Translations under genes and position numbers: made by a program
The notes under the pieces: model-generated
The model's input: only the letters and a program-made list of their open reading frames with translations
Told to the model about the DNA's origin: nothing
Databases searched by the model: none
NCBI RefSeq assembly: GCF_030268685.1
Contig: NZ_BSRQ01000005.1
Span: 248,001 to 312,000 of the forward strand
Direction of reading: 5' to 3'
DNA length: 64,000 bases
DNA from: Microtetraspora sp. NBRC 13810
GTDB lineage: Bacteria; Actinomycetota; Actinomycetes; Streptosporangiales; Streptosporangiaceae
In this document: piece by piece, positions 26,209-35,002 of the stretch
Numbering within the stretch: position 1 is the stretch's first letter
Layout of the letters: each line of letters starts with the position of its first letter

Positions 26209-26247
26209 GGCGGGGCATCGGCACGGTGACCGTGCCGATGTCCCGCC
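26209..26247. terminator. Bidirectional 18-bp hairpin between tatB and modA
   Basis: GGCGGGGCATCGGCACGG (26209-26226) pairs with 26230-26247 over a 3-nt loop, with one G-U pair. It lies 8 bp after the tatB stop and between convergent genes, so it can serve both strands. Confidence 0.8.
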
Positions 26248-26336
26248 GGATCTGGGTGAGCACGCCGTGGCAGGGGCCGCCCAGGCAGATCGCGTTGGTG
26301 ACCGGCGAGCTCATGCCCGGGTGAGCGTCGTTCCGG

Positions 26337-27146
26337 TCACGGAGCCTCGAAACCGGCCTTGGTCAGCACAGTCTCACCCGGCTGCGACAGCACCAGATCG
26401 ACGAAGCGCCTGGCGAGGTCCGGAGCCGGGGCGCCGGTCAGGGTGGCGATCGGATAGTCGTTGATCGCCTTGTCGGCCTCGGGGAAGGTGATGCCCCGCA
26501 CCTTGCCCGCGGAGGCGATCACGTCGGTCCTGTAGACCAGGGCGGCGTCCACCTCGCCGAGCTCCACCTTGGTGAGGGTGGCCTTGACGTCCTGCTCCAG
26601 GGTGACCGGGGTGACCTTGAGCCCGGCCGCGTCCAGCGCCTTGACCGCCGCGGCGCCGCACGGCACCTGCTCCGCGCACAGCGCGACCTTCACCTTCGAG
26701 TCGGCGAGGTCCTGCAGGTCGTCCACCTTGGCCGGGTTGTCGGCCGGGACGGCGATCTCCAGCTTGTTCCGGACGAACGTCGTCGGAGTGCCGGCCAGCG
26801 AGGCGTCACTGACGGTCTTCATCGTGGCCGGGCTGGCCGCGGCGAACACGTCGGCGGGGGCGCCCTGCACGATCTGCTGGGCGAGGGTGGCACTGGAGCC
26901 GAAGTTGAAGGTCACCTTCGTGCCGGGGTTCTCCGACTCGAAGGTCTTGCCTAGCTCGGTGAAGGTCTCGGTGAGCGAAGCCGCCGCGAAGACCGTCAGC
27001 GAGGTGGCGGCGGGGGCAGTGGAGGCGGCCGAGCCGGAGGCGGCCGGAGCGGCGGTGTCGCCGGAACCGGTACCACAGCCGGCCAGGCCCAGCACCAGCG
27101 CGAGGGCGGGCGCCGCGAGGGCCCACCGGTGAAGACGGCTGCGCAC
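26337..27146 (-). CDS. modA: Molybdate-binding lipoprotein
   Basis: A 269-residue periplasmic-type binding protein. The signal peptide ends in LAGC (lipidated Cys24), then an Ala/Ser/Thr linker. The body has ModA hallmarks: LTVFAAASLTETFTELGKTFE, FNFGSSATLAQQI, GAPADVFAAAS and ELGEVDAALVYRTDV. It captures molybdate or tungstate for a ModBC transporter. No modB or modC follows on the minus strand, because a terminator and tatB come next, so its partners must be elsewhere or lost. Confidence 0.9.
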   Translation of the reverse strand: MRSRLHRWALAAPALALVLGLAGCGTGSGDTAAPAASGSAASTAPAATSLTVFAAASLTETFTELGKTFESENPGTKVTFNFGSSATLAQQIVQGAPADVFAAASPATMKTVSDASLAGTPTTFVRNKLEIAVPADNPAKVDDLQDLADSKVKVALCAEQVPCGAAAVKALDAAGLKVTPVTLEQDVKATLTKVELGEVDAALVYRTDVIASAGKVRGITFPEADKAINDYPIATLTGAPAPDLARRFVDLVLSQPGETVLTKAGFEAP

Positions 27147-27446
27147 TGAAACTCCTTACTGACTCGCGATGCGAGTGCGATCGGGGATTTCCACGAAAGA
27201 GCTGGTGGAAGACGGCCGGGTCGGCGCGGCCGTCTTCCGGTGACCTCGCCGGTGCGGAAAGGGGGACGGCCGGTGGCTCGGAGCCCACCGGAATTCGCGC
27301 CCGCCCCGAATGGCGCAGCGACCGTCCCTGATCCGAAACGCCGTCACGAGCGAAACCCTACATCTCGCACTTGCTGAATCAAAGACCGGTATGCCTTCGC
27401 AAGAACGAGCTGGCGAGGTGTGCTTATATCGCATATAAGAGACTCA
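27147..27446. other. Intergenic region between modA and the FAD-monooxygenase remnant
   Basis: About 300 bp without a gene. It contains the modA ribosome site on the minus strand and a short inverted repeat ACTCGC-GAT-GCGAGT (27162-27176), 16 bp before the modA start, which could be an operator. The AT-rich operator at 27423-27439 is listed separately. The base composition is less GC-rich than the coding parts. Confidence 0.5.
27423..27439. promoter_or_regulatory. AT-rich palindromic operator
   Basis: CTTATAT-CGC-ATATAAG is a perfect 7+3+7 palindrome, striking in this GC-rich background. It lies 8 bp before the ATG of the decayed monooxygenase gene. A repressor of unknown family (PadR and GntR types use similar AT-rich palindromes) may have bound here. 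No regulator gene is adjacent that clearly matches. Confidence 0.7.
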
Positions 27447-27960
27447 ATGTCGAGGGTGCCCGCCAGCCGGACCGCTGTTGTGGGGCTGCGCACCCGCCGA
27501 ATGCGGGCCGCCCCTGTCCACGCCGGCATCGCCATGGGGGGTCGCCCCAGGCCGGTCTGCCGGCTGAGCCGTCGTGCACGATCCACGACTTTCTCAGGGA
27601 CTTCCGAGGTGACACCGTCCACCCCTCCACGCTGGAGCTGATCGCCGAGCTGGGATGGATCGATGAGTTCCTCCGCCTTCCGCACACCAAAATGCCCTAT
27701 GTCACGGTCAACCTGGGCGGCAAGGACGTCACCTTCGCCGACTTCAGCCGCCTGAAGGTGCGCTGCCCCTACATCGCGTTCATGCCGCAGTGGGACGTGC
27801 TGGACTTCCTGGCCGGCAAGGCCGCGGCTTACCCTTCCTTCCGCCTCCTGCGTCGCGCCGAGGCGACGGAGCTGGTCACCGAGCGAGGACGGGTGACCGG
27901 TGTCCTGGCCGACACCGCCGACGGCCGCGTGGAGGTGCATCGGCATGGGCGCCCGCCCGG
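27447..27960 (+). pseudogene. Decayed FAD-dependent monooxygenase
   Basis: The ATG at 27447 opens MSRVPASRTAVVG, the usual start of a PHBH-fold FAD monooxygenase, but the following GxGPAGM dinucleotide fold is destroyed by several small indels. From about 27585, in another frame, a clear piece resumes: DFLRDFRGDTVHPSTLEL, IDEFLRLPHTKMPYVTVNLGG, MPQWDVLDFLAGKAAAYPSF and ATELVTERGRVTGV. After about 27935 homology ends, and the GD motif and substrate domain (about 200 residues) are missing. The gene is thus frameshifted and truncated. Its upstream palindrome is intact, so decay may be recent. Confidence 0.82.
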
Positions 27961-28050
27961 AACACATCGCCGCGTAGTCATGGCTCACGAGAACCAGGCC
28001 GGACCGGCCCGAACACAGGCACGGAGCCTCATCGGCACGGGCCCGGGGGC

Positions 28051-29046
28051 TCACATCGCCCGGCTGTGATGCGGGCCGGCCAGTCGGTCGCCGAGGGGGC
28101 TGCGGCGGTACAGCATCTGCCGTCCGTCGCGGGCCCGGCTGACCAGTCCCGTGGCGTGCAGCACGCGCAGGTGCTGGGACACGGCGCTCGGGGTCACCTT
28201 GAGGCGGCGGGCGATCTCGATCGTGGGCAGCGGCTCCTCCAGCAGGCCGAGCAGCCGCGCCTTGGGCGGGCCGAGTAGGGACGCGAGGGCGCCGGGGTCG
28301 GCCTTCGGCGCCTCGGCCCACAGGGTCGCCGCGCCACGGCAGGGGTAGGCCAGCAACGGGGGTTCCGCCGGGTCGAGCGGCGGGACGGGCTTGTAGGCGA
28401 ACAGCGACGGGATCAGCAGCAGCCCCCGGCCGGACACCGCGACATGGTGCCCGCCGATCATCTTGTCGATGCGCAGCACCCCGTCCCGCCAGCGCAGGTT
28501 CGGATGCATGTCGGCGAAGAGCAGGCGCGCGCCTCCGGTGGCGAGTCGCCGCGCCCGATAGGTCATGTCGGTCTCCAGGACGAGCCGCATCCGGGACCAG
28601 GCAGGCTTGAGGGCGACGTCCCAGTAGTGCTGGAGAGCCTCGCAGACGGCGTCCAGGAGCTCGCGGACGGGTTCGTCACCGGGCGCGGTCACCTGGCGGA
28701 GTGCGCCGGGGAGTTCGCCGCCCGCGTGCGTCGCCAGAATGTCGCGGCGGACAAGGCCGGGTGAGGTGCCGCGCACGGTGGCCAGCTGGTCTTCGAAGAC
28801 GGGTGCGAAGGTCTCCGGGCGCGGGGTCAGGAAGTCGGGAAGGGCGAGGCTGCCGCCGACGAGGGACAGCAGGAGGCGGGTGTCGACCGCGGCGAGCTCG
28901 CCCAGCACGGATCTGCGCCACGGGAGGTGTACGGCGTGCCGGCCGGGGTCGCGCAGCGCCCACAGGCTGAACAGCGTCTCCTGCACCGGCGAGATGGCGA
29001 ACCGGGTGTCCGCGAGGTCTTCGACGCCGAGTTCGAAGCTCATCAT
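28051..29046 (-). CDS. ArsR-like winged-helix transcriptional regulator with long N-terminal domain
   Basis: A 331-residue regulator. The C-terminal 90 residues form an ArsR-type winged helix (LGLLEEPLPTIEIARRLKVTPSAVSQHLRVLHATGLVSRARDGRQMLYRRS). The first 240 residues are the actinobacterial extension seen in ArsR-like proteins labelled DUF5937 (SFELGVEDLADTRFAISPVQETLFSLWALRDP). Metal-binding cysteines are absent, so it is not a metal sensor. Start is ATG 29046 or 29043; no ribosome site is visible. It is divergent from the MFS exporter at 29279 and may control it. Confidence 0.83.
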   Translation of the reverse strand: MMSFELGVEDLADTRFAISPVQETLFSLWALRDPGRHAVHLPWRRSVLGELAAVDTRLLLSLVGGSLALPDFLTPRPETFAPVFEDQLATVRGTSPGLVRRDILATHAGGELPGALRQVTAPGDEPVRELLDAVCEALQHYWDVALKPAWSRMRLVLETDMTYRARRLATGGARLLFADMHPNLRWRDGVLRIDKMIGGHHVAVSGRGLLLIPSLFAYKPVPPLDPAEPPLLAYPCRGAATLWAEAPKADPGALASLLGPPKARLLGLLEEPLPTIEIARRLKVTPSAVSQHLRVLHATGLVSRARDGRQMLYRRSPLGDRLAGPHHSRAM

Positions 29047-29278
29047 TAAGCTGCAGGCTACATTCTTTGACCGGACGAACGCCTCCGGTGTGAGCTTCGG
29101 CCCATGACAGAGATCAGGCGCACAGCGACCGTGACGAGGGTGGCTCCGTGGTGAGCGACATGCCCTTCGCCACCGGCCGCAGGCCCGGCCGCGACTTCGG
29201 GGCGCGCACGGCCGGAGGACAGCGCCTGCACCGCGGCGGGGTTCGTCTCCGGCCGGGTCATCCGGCCGGGGGACCGGG

Positions 29279-30484
29279 GTGAGCCGCCGGATGGTCCTGC
29301 TCCTGGCCATGACCTGCGCCGTGGCCGTGGGCAACATCTACTTCCCGCAGGCGATCAGCCCGCTGGTCGCCGCCGGGCTGAACGTGTCACCCGATTCGGC
29401 CGCCCTGGTGGTGACCGCGACCCAACTCGGCTACGCGGCCGGGATCTTCCTGCTGGTGCCGCTCGGCGACCGGCTCCCGCACCGCCCGTTCATGGTCACC
29501 CTGCTCGCCCTCACCGGCCTGGGCCTGCTCGCCGCGGGCAGCGCGCCGGCCCTGCCGCTTCTCGTCGGCGCCAGTGCCCTCGTCGGCGTCACGACCGTGG
29601 CCGCGCAGATCGTCGTCCCGCTGGCGGCCGGACTGGTGGCCGACGACCGCCGCGGAGCGGTGATGGGCACCTTGCTGAGCGGGTCGATCGGCGGCATGCT
29701 GCTGGCCCGCACCTTCGGCGGCGCCCTCGGCGAATGGCTGGGGTGGCGGGCGCCCTATCTGGTGGCGGCGGTCCTGGTCCTGCTCATCGCGACGGCCCTG
29801 GCCTTCGCGGTGCCGGTCACGACCCCGCCCTCGCGGCAGCCGTACCCCGCGCTCCTGGCCGAGTCGGTGCGTCTGCTGCGCACGGAGCCGGAGCTGCGCC
29901 GCTCGTGTTTCTACCAGGCGACGGTCTTCGCCGGGTTCTCGGCCGTCTGGACGTGCCTCGCACTCCTGCTCAACGGTCCGGTGTACGGCCTGGGCGTCCA
30001 GGCGGTCGGGATGCTCGCCCTGGTGGGCGGGGCGACCATGTTCTGCACCCCGTTCGCCGGGCGTCTGGTGGACCGCCGGGGGCCCGATCCGGTCAACCTC
30101 GTGTGCATGCTCGGAGCGCTCGCCTCGGCCGCGATCCTCGCGGTGGGCGCGCTGGGCGGCGCGCCGGGCCTGGCCGCCCTCGTCCTTGGCACGCTGCTGC
30201 TCGACGTCGCCATGCAGTCGGGCATGGTCGCCAACCAGGCGCGGGTCCTCGCCCTGCGTCCCGACGCCCGCAGCAGGCTCAACACCGCCTACATGACCTG
30301 CGCCTTCCTGGGCGGCAGCGCGGGCTCCTGGCTCGGTGTGCGCACCTATGCCCAGGTCGGATGGTGGGGCGTGTGCGTCCTCGTGGCCGTGCTGGCCGGG
30401 CTCGCCCTGACCCGTCACCTCGTGGCGCGGTACGGCAGAAGCCCGCGGTCCGCCGGGGAGAAGAAGGTCCCCCTGCGACAGTGA
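29279..30484 (+). CDS. MFS exporter (12 membrane segments)
   Basis: A 401-residue major-facilitator protein. The signature loop between helices 2 and 3 reads FLLVPLGDRLPHRPFMV, followed by helices spaced as in drug-efflux or arabinose-efflux type permeases. The C-terminal half has VGGATMFCTPFAGRLVDRRGPDP. The start is GTG 29279. The gene lies between a divergent ArsR-like regulator and a convergent TetR regulator. The substrate is unknown. Confidence 0.85.
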   Translation: MSRRMVLLLAMTCAVAVGNIYFPQAISPLVAAGLNVSPDSAALVVTATQLGYAAGIFLLVPLGDRLPHRPFMVTLLALTGLGLLAAGSAPALPLLVGASALVGVTTVAAQIVVPLAAGLVADDRRGAVMGTLLSGSIGGMLLARTFGGALGEWLGWRAPYLVAAVLVLLIATALAFAVPVTTPPSRQPYPALLAESVRLLRTEPELRRSCFYQATVFAGFSAVWTCLALLLNGPVYGLGVQAVGMLALVGGATMFCTPFAGRLVDRRGPDPVNLVCMLGALASAAILAVGALGGAPGLAALVLGTLLLDVAMQSGMVANQARVLALRPDARSRLNTAYMTCAFLGGSAGSWLGVRTYAQVGWWGVCVLVAVLAGLALTRHLVARYGRSPRSAGEKKVPLRQ

Positions 30485-30543
30485 TCAGAGACGGGGGGAC
30501 CAGACGGGGCAGATGACGACGACATCCCCGGCGTGCCCGCATC

Positions 30544-31176
30544 TCACAGCGTCATCGTGACGCTGCCCGGGATCGCGGCGAACGCATCGCGGAGGCGGGC
30601 GGTGAGGTCGTCGCGGTTCGCGGGGCCGGGTTGGAACGTCAGCTCCTCCAGCGCGCAGTGGAAGGCCGCGATCAACATGTCGAGGGCCAGCCGGGGCCGC
30701 AGGTCGTGAGGGTCGGCCAGGCCGAAGCGCTCCTTGAGGATCGTGATCGCGGCGCGGGTGGTGCGGTCGCAGAACTGCAGTCCGTGCGCGTTCATCGACG
30801 GCGTCCGGGCGGCCAGCCGGCGGGTGAGCAGGACGCGGTCCACCCAGCCCTCGTCGGGCATCCTGCCGAGCGCGGTGAACAGCGTTTCCTGAAGCTGCGC
30901 CAGAAGCGTGCGGCCGTCCGGTCGCCAGGTCCGGAGGTCTTCCAGAAAGGCGGTCCACAGATCCTGCGTGGGCGCCATCGCGACGTCTTCCTTGCTGTCG
31001 AAGTAGCGGAAGAAGGTGCGCTTGGAAACCTCGACGGCGGCGCAGAGCTCGTCGAGCGTCGTGCCGTCGAAACCGCTTTCGGTGAACCGCTCCAGCGCGG
31101 TGTCGATCAGCGCCTGGCGGGTGCGGAGCTTCTTGCGCTCGCGCAGCGGCAGTCCACTGGGGATCTCGGTGTTCAC
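30544..31176 (-). CDS. TetR-family transcriptional regulator
   Basis: A 210-residue regulator with N-terminal DNA-binding helices: RTRQALIDTALERFTESGFDGTTLDELCAAVEVSKRTFFRYFDSKEDV. The ligand domain is typical in size, with FTALGRMPDEGWVDRVLLTRRL. It is divergent from the quinone oxidoreductase at 31263, and the 86-bp gap contains a 13-bp palindrome that is the likely operator for both genes. Confidence 0.9.
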   Translation of the reverse strand: MNTEIPSGLPLRERKKLRTRQALIDTALERFTESGFDGTTLDELCAAVEVSKRTFFRYFDSKEDVAMAPTQDLWTAFLEDLRTWRPDGRTLLAQLQETLFTALGRMPDEGWVDRVLLTRRLAARTPSMNAHGLQFCDRTTRAAITILKERFGLADPHDLRPRLALDMLIAAFHCALEELTFQPGPANRDDLTARLRDAFAAIPGSVTMTL

Positions 31177-31220
31177 CGGCCTGAGTGTATCTCGTGCGCG
31201 AACGCCTCCTGTAGTCTTAC

Positions 31221-31233
31221 GCCACTCAGTGGC
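31221..31233. promoter_or_regulatory. Palindromic operator between tetR-type gene and oxidoreductase
   Basis: GCCACT-C-AGTGGC is a perfect 6+1+6 palindrome centred in the divergent gap. A TATACC-like element directly follows on the plus strand, so a bound TetR dimer would block the oxidoreductase promoter. Confidence 0.68.
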
Positions 31234-31262
31234 ATATACCTCTCGGTGAAGGTGAGAAACCC

Positions 31263-32201
31263 ATGCGTGCTCTGCTCGTCGACCGTTCCGCGCCCGGCGG
31301 CCTGCGACTTGGTGAGGCCCCCGATCCCGTACCCGCCCCGAACCAGGCGCTGGTCCGGGTGACGGCGACCTCGCTCAACCACGGCGAGGTCGCATTCGGC
31401 CTCCAGCACGCCCCCGAGGGAACCGTCCTCGGCTGGGACGCCGCGGGGATCGTCGAACGTGCCGCCGCCGACGGAACCGGCCCGGCCGCCGGCACGCGAG
31501 TGGTCACGCTCGCCGGCGCCGGAGCCTGGGCCGAACTCCGCGCCGTCGACACCCATCTCGTCGGCGCTGTGCCACGAGACGGCGACCTCGGCGCGATCAG
31601 CACCGTCCCGGTGGCGGGCGCCAGCGCGCTACGCGCGCTCCACCGGATCGGCCCGATCCTCGGCAGGCGCGTGCTGGTCACGGGCGCGACCGGCGGAGTC
31701 GGGCGGTACGCCGTGCAACTGGCCCACCTCGGCGGCGCCCAGGTGGTGGCCTCCACCGGCGACCCGGCCGCGCACGGCGACAGCCTGCGCGCACTTGGCG
31801 CGGATGAGGTGGTGTCCGGGCCGCACGAGGTCACCGAGCCGGTGCACGGCGTCGTGGACCTGGTGGGCGGCGACCAACTGGTGGCCGCGTACGACCGGCT
31901 GGCCGAGGGCGGCACCCTGGTCGCCGTCGGGCACTCGGCGGACAAGGGGGAGAACTTCCCCTTCGGGGCCTTCTTCGGCGACCAGGGCCGGCACGATCGC
32001 TCGATCGTGACGTTCTTCCTGCTCGGCTGCCAGGACCTGGCGCCCGACCTGAGCTGGCTGGCGGGCCGCATCGCCGCCGGACAGCTGGACCCGCAGATCT
32101 CCTGGCGGGGCTCCTGGCACGAGGCCGCCAAGGCGACCGAGGCCCTGCTCGGCCGCCGCCTGCACGGCAAGGCGGTCCTGGACATCGAGTCCGTGTCCTG
32201 A
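31263..32201 (+). CDS. Quinone-oxidoreductase-like MDR family enzyme
   Basis: A 312-residue medium-chain dehydrogenase/reductase without zinc-site cysteines. It has the N-terminal GroES-like domain ([17 protein letters not shown]...[11 protein letters not shown]) and a Rossmann domain with [26 protein letters not shown] for NADPH. Such enzymes reduce quinones or enones. Control by the divergent TetR protein suggests induction by an electrophile or antibiotic-like compound, which is inference. Confidence 0.87.
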   Translation: MRALLVDRSAPGGLRLGEAPDPVPAPNQALVRVTATSLNHGEVAFGLQHAPEGTVLGWDAAGIVERAAADGTGPAAGTRVVTLAGAGAWAELRAVDTHLVGAVPRDGDLGAISTVPVAGASALRALHRIGPILGRRVLVTGATGGVGRYAVQLAHLGGAQVVASTGDPAAHGDSLRALGADEVVSGPHEVTEPVHGVVDLVGGDQLVAAYDRLAEGGTLVAVGHSADKGENFPFGAFFGDQGRHDRSIVTFFLLGCQDLAPDLSWLAGRIAAGQLDPQISWRGSWHEAAKATEALLGRRLHGKAVLDIESVS

Positions 32202-32348
32202 CCGCCTTAGATGCAACGACGTGGCGGGCCAAAGGCACCTTTCAAGCAGGGCGGCTCACCTGGAACTCCCTTGTAGTGCCCCGGCCGACTCTTCGATCTT
32301 CAGCTCGCCCAGGTCCTGTTACCTTCTCCCGTCGGCACTCGTCATAGG

Positions 32349-32378
32349 TGCGACGACCGAATACGAACGGTCGTCGCA
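32349..32378. promoter_or_regulatory. 11-bp inverted repeat upstream of the VOC gene
   Basis: TGCGACGACCG and CGGTCGTCGCA are exact complements separated by AATACGAA. The repeat lies 24 bp before the VOC start. It could be an operator or an RNA hairpin; no T-run follows. Confidence 0.55.
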
Positions 32379-32401
32379 TCAACGAGTGAATCGAGAACAC
32401 C

Positions 32402-32793
32402 TTGCTGACCGACATCATGTACGTGACGATCTACGTCACCGACCAGGACCGCGCGCTGAAGTTCTACACCGAGGGACTCGGCCTGGAGAGCGGGTCGACT
32501 TCTCGGGGCCCGACGGGTGGTTCCTCACCGTCGGCGTTCCCAACAGCCCGGTGCAGATCCTCCTGTGGTCGCATGCGGCGGCCGCGGGACAGCCGGGCGA
32601 GGTGGGCGGGCAGGCCACGCCCGGTCCGCTGATCCTCGAATCCGAGGATCTGCGAAAGGATTTCGAGATCCTGCGCCGGCGTGGCGTCACCTTCAAGCAG
32701 TCCGAACCCGAGGACTATCCGTTCGGGGTTCGCATCGAGGCGGTGGACCCGGACGGCAACCGGGTCCCGCTCCGTCAGCAGCGCAAGCCGTGA
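32402..32793 (+). pseudogene. Frameshifted VOC (glyoxalase-fold) protein
   Basis: Two frames together make one complete protein of about 130 residues. MLTDIMYVTIYVTDQDRALKF and YTEGLGLE run in the first frame. The homology then continues in another frame with RVDFSGPDGWFLTVGVPNSP, LILESEDLRKDFEILRRRGV and EDYPFGVRIEAVDPDGNRVP. The switch is near 32490 (GAGAGCGGGTC), where one base appears to be missing. It is either a real single-base deletion or an assembly error. The TTG start follows no clear ribosome site. The intact protein would be a vicinal-oxygen-chelate resistance or lyase-type enzyme. Confidence 0.8.
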
Positions 32794-32855
32794 CCGCCAC
32801 CCGTCCGGCCTCCTGACCGAGGGATTGTCACCCGTGCCGCGTAGAGTCTCCGGCT

Positions 32856-33737
32856 GTGAGGGAACAGGTGGATGTCGCCGGTTATCTGCGCCGGCTCGGG
32901 CTCGGCAGGCTCGCCGGTCAGGAGGCGAGCGTCGAGGGGCTGCACGCGTTGCACCGGGCCCACGCCGAGCGGGTGCCCTACGAGTGCCTGGAGATCTGGC
33001 TGGGCCGGCCGACGACCGTGGATCCCACGGAGTCGGCGCGGCGGATCGTGCTCGGCGGGGGCGGTTACTGCTTCCATCTCAACGGGGCGTTCTCGCTGCT
33101 GCTGAGCGCCCTCGGCTACGAGGTGACGCGGCACGTCGGCGGGGTGCAGGGCAGCGCCGCGGCGGCGGCCGGGGCCAACGCCGACCACCTCGTGATCACC
33201 GTTTCCGGGCTGCCCGCGCCGCAGTCGCCGGAGGGCCGCTGGCTGGTCGACCTCGGCATGGGGGACGGCCTGCACGACCCGCTGCCGCTCGTGGCGGGCG
33301 TTTATGAGCAGGGGCCGTTCACGTTCGGCCTGCGCCCTTCGGAGGCGGTGCCGGGCGGGTGGCGGTTCGACCACGACGGGCGCGGCAGCTTCCTCGGCAT
33401 GGACTTCCGCTCCGAGCCCACCGGGATGTCGGCCTTCGCCGGGCAGCACGCCCGGTTGACGACGTCGCCCGACTCCGGGTTCGTCCGGGTCGCCACGGTG
33501 GCCCGGCGAGACGCCACCGGGGCCGACATGCTGCGCGGGCTGGTGCTCACCAGGGTCGGCGAGCTGGCCGGCACCCGCACCCTGGAGGAGCCCGAGGACT
33601 ACTTCACGGCGCTGGCCGACGTCTTCGGGCTGACCCTCTCAGACGTCGGCCACGATGAGCGGGGCGACCTGTGGCGGCGGCTGGTCGCGGCACACCAGCA
33701 CTGGCTGACCACCCGGGCCGCCGGCCCCGCCGCCTGA
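32856..33737 (+). CDS. nat: Arylamine N-acetyltransferase
   Basis: A 293-residue NAT-family enzyme that moves acetyl from acetyl-CoA to aromatic amines or hydrazines, or closes amides in biosynthetic relatives. The catalytic triad is Cys72 (GGYCFHLNG), His111 (ANADHLVI) and Asp132 (WLVDLGMGD). The usual RGGxC(F/Y)E reads GGGYCFHLN. It starts with GTG 32856. No antibiotic cluster surrounds it, so a general detoxifying or metabolic role is likelier. Confidence 0.9.
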   Translation: MREQVDVAGYLRRLGLGRLAGQEASVEGLHALHRAHAERVPYECLEIWLGRPTTVDPTESARRIVLGGGGYCFHLNGAFSLLLSALGYEVTRHVGGVQGSAAAAAGANADHLVITVSGLPAPQSPEGRWLVDLGMGDGLHDPLPLVAGVYEQGPFTFGLRPSEAVPGGWRFDHDGRGSFLGMDFRSEPTGMSAFAGQHARLTTSPDSGFVRVATVARRDATGADMLRGLVLTRVGELAGTRTLEEPEDYFTALADVFGLTLSDVGHDERGDLWRRLVAAHQHWLTTRAAGPAA

Positions 33738-33787
33738 GGACGGGGGCCGGCCGGCCTGTAAGACGGGCGGTCGGTGAGACGGGCGGG

Positions 33788-34927
33788 TCAGCGGCCCGCG
33801 GGGGAGAGGTTGAGGTGGCGGCCCTTGAGGCTGCCCGACTTCTTGCTCAGCGAGTCGGCGATCCGGCGCAGCTCGACGGAGGCCGGTGCGTCGGGGTCGG
33901 TGAGGACGAGCGGCTTGCCCTCGTCGCCGCCCTCGCGCAGCCGCATGTCGATCGGCACCTGGCCGAGCAGCGGGACGCGGGCGCCCAGGGTGCGGGTCAG
34001 CGCGTCGGCGACGGTCTGCCCGCCGCCCTCGCCGAAGACGGAGATGCGCTCGTCGCAGTGCGGGCAGGGCAGCCACGCCATGTTCTCGATCACACCGGCG
34101 ATCTGCTGGTGGGTCTGCGCGGCGATGGAACCGGCCCGCTCGGCGACCTCGGCCGCGGCCTGCTGCGGCGTGGTCACCACCAGGATCTCGGCGCCCGGCA
34201 GCTTCTGGGCCACCGAGATCGCGATGTCGCCGGTGCCCGGAGGCAGGTCCATGAGCAGGACGTCGAGGTCGCCCCAGTAGACGTCGGCGAGGAACTGGTG
34301 CAGCGCGCGGTCGAGCATCGGGCCACGCCACACGACCGGCGAGTTGCCCGGCGGCTTGAACATGCCGACCGAGATGACCTTGATGTCATGCGCCACCGGC
34401 GGCATGATCATGTCTTCGACCTTGGTCGGCCGGTCGCTGACCCCGAGCATCCGGGGCACCGAGTGGCCGTAGATGTCGGCGTCCACGACGCCCACCTTGA
34501 GCCCGCTCGCCGTCATCGCCGCCGCGAGGTTGACCGTGACGGAGGACTTGCCGACGCCGCCCTTGCCGCTGGCGACCGCGAAGACGCGGGTCAGCGAACC
34601 GGCCTTGGCGAAGGGGATCTCCTTCTCCGGACCGCGGTCGCCGCGCAGCTTGGTCTGCAACGTCTTGCGCTGCTCGGCGCTCATGACATCCATGTCCACC
34701 TTGACGCTCTGCACGCCGGCGACCTTGCCGACGGCGTTGGTGACGTCACGGGTGATGGTGTCGCGCATGGGACAGCCCGCCACGGTCAGGAAGATGCCTA
34801 CGCGCACTACCCCTTCTGGGGAGATGTCGATGCTCTTGACCATGTCGAGCTCTGTGATCGGCCTGCGGATCTCGGGGTCGTTGACCGTCGCCAGCGCCGC
34901 CGTCACCTGCTCCGGGGTAGGTGCCAT
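33788..34927 (-). CDS. mrp: Mrp/ApbC-type iron-sulfur carrier ATPase
   Basis: A 379-residue P-loop scaffold or carrier for Fe-S clusters. The N-terminal MIP18-like domain (ATVNDPEIRRPITELDMV...VAGCPMRDTI) precedes the ATPase with the deviant Walker A VASGKGGVGKSSVTVNLAA, DLPPGTGDIAISV, and the cluster motif CPHC in MAWLPCPHCDERI. The gene runs together with DUF1003 and MgtE-N genes on the minus strand, the same grouping I recall around Rv1229c-Rv1232c. Confidence 0.94.
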   Translation of the reverse strand: MAPTPEQVTAALATVNDPEIRRPITELDMVKSIDISPEGVVRVGIFLTVAGCPMRDTITRDVTNAVGKVAGVQSVKVDMDVMSAEQRKTLQTKLRGDRGPEKEIPFAKAGSLTRVFAVASGKGGVGKSSVTVNLAAAMTASGLKVGVVDADIYGHSVPRMLGVSDRPTKVEDMIMPPVAHDIKVISVGMFKPPGNSPVVWRGPMLDRALHQFLADVYWGDLDVLLMDLPPGTGDIAISVAQKLPGAEILVVTTPQQAAAEVAERAGSIAAQTHQQIAGVIENMAWLPCPHCDERISVFGEGGGQTVADALTRTLGARVPLLGQVPIDMRLREGGDEGKPLVLTDPDAPASVELRRIADSLSKKSGSLKGRHLNLSPAGR

Positions 34928-35002
34928 GAGTCCATGGTATGAACCCTGGGCCGGTATGCCGAACCTGCAGTGCCGTTTTCGCCCCGGTGACCGGGGGAAC
35001 AG

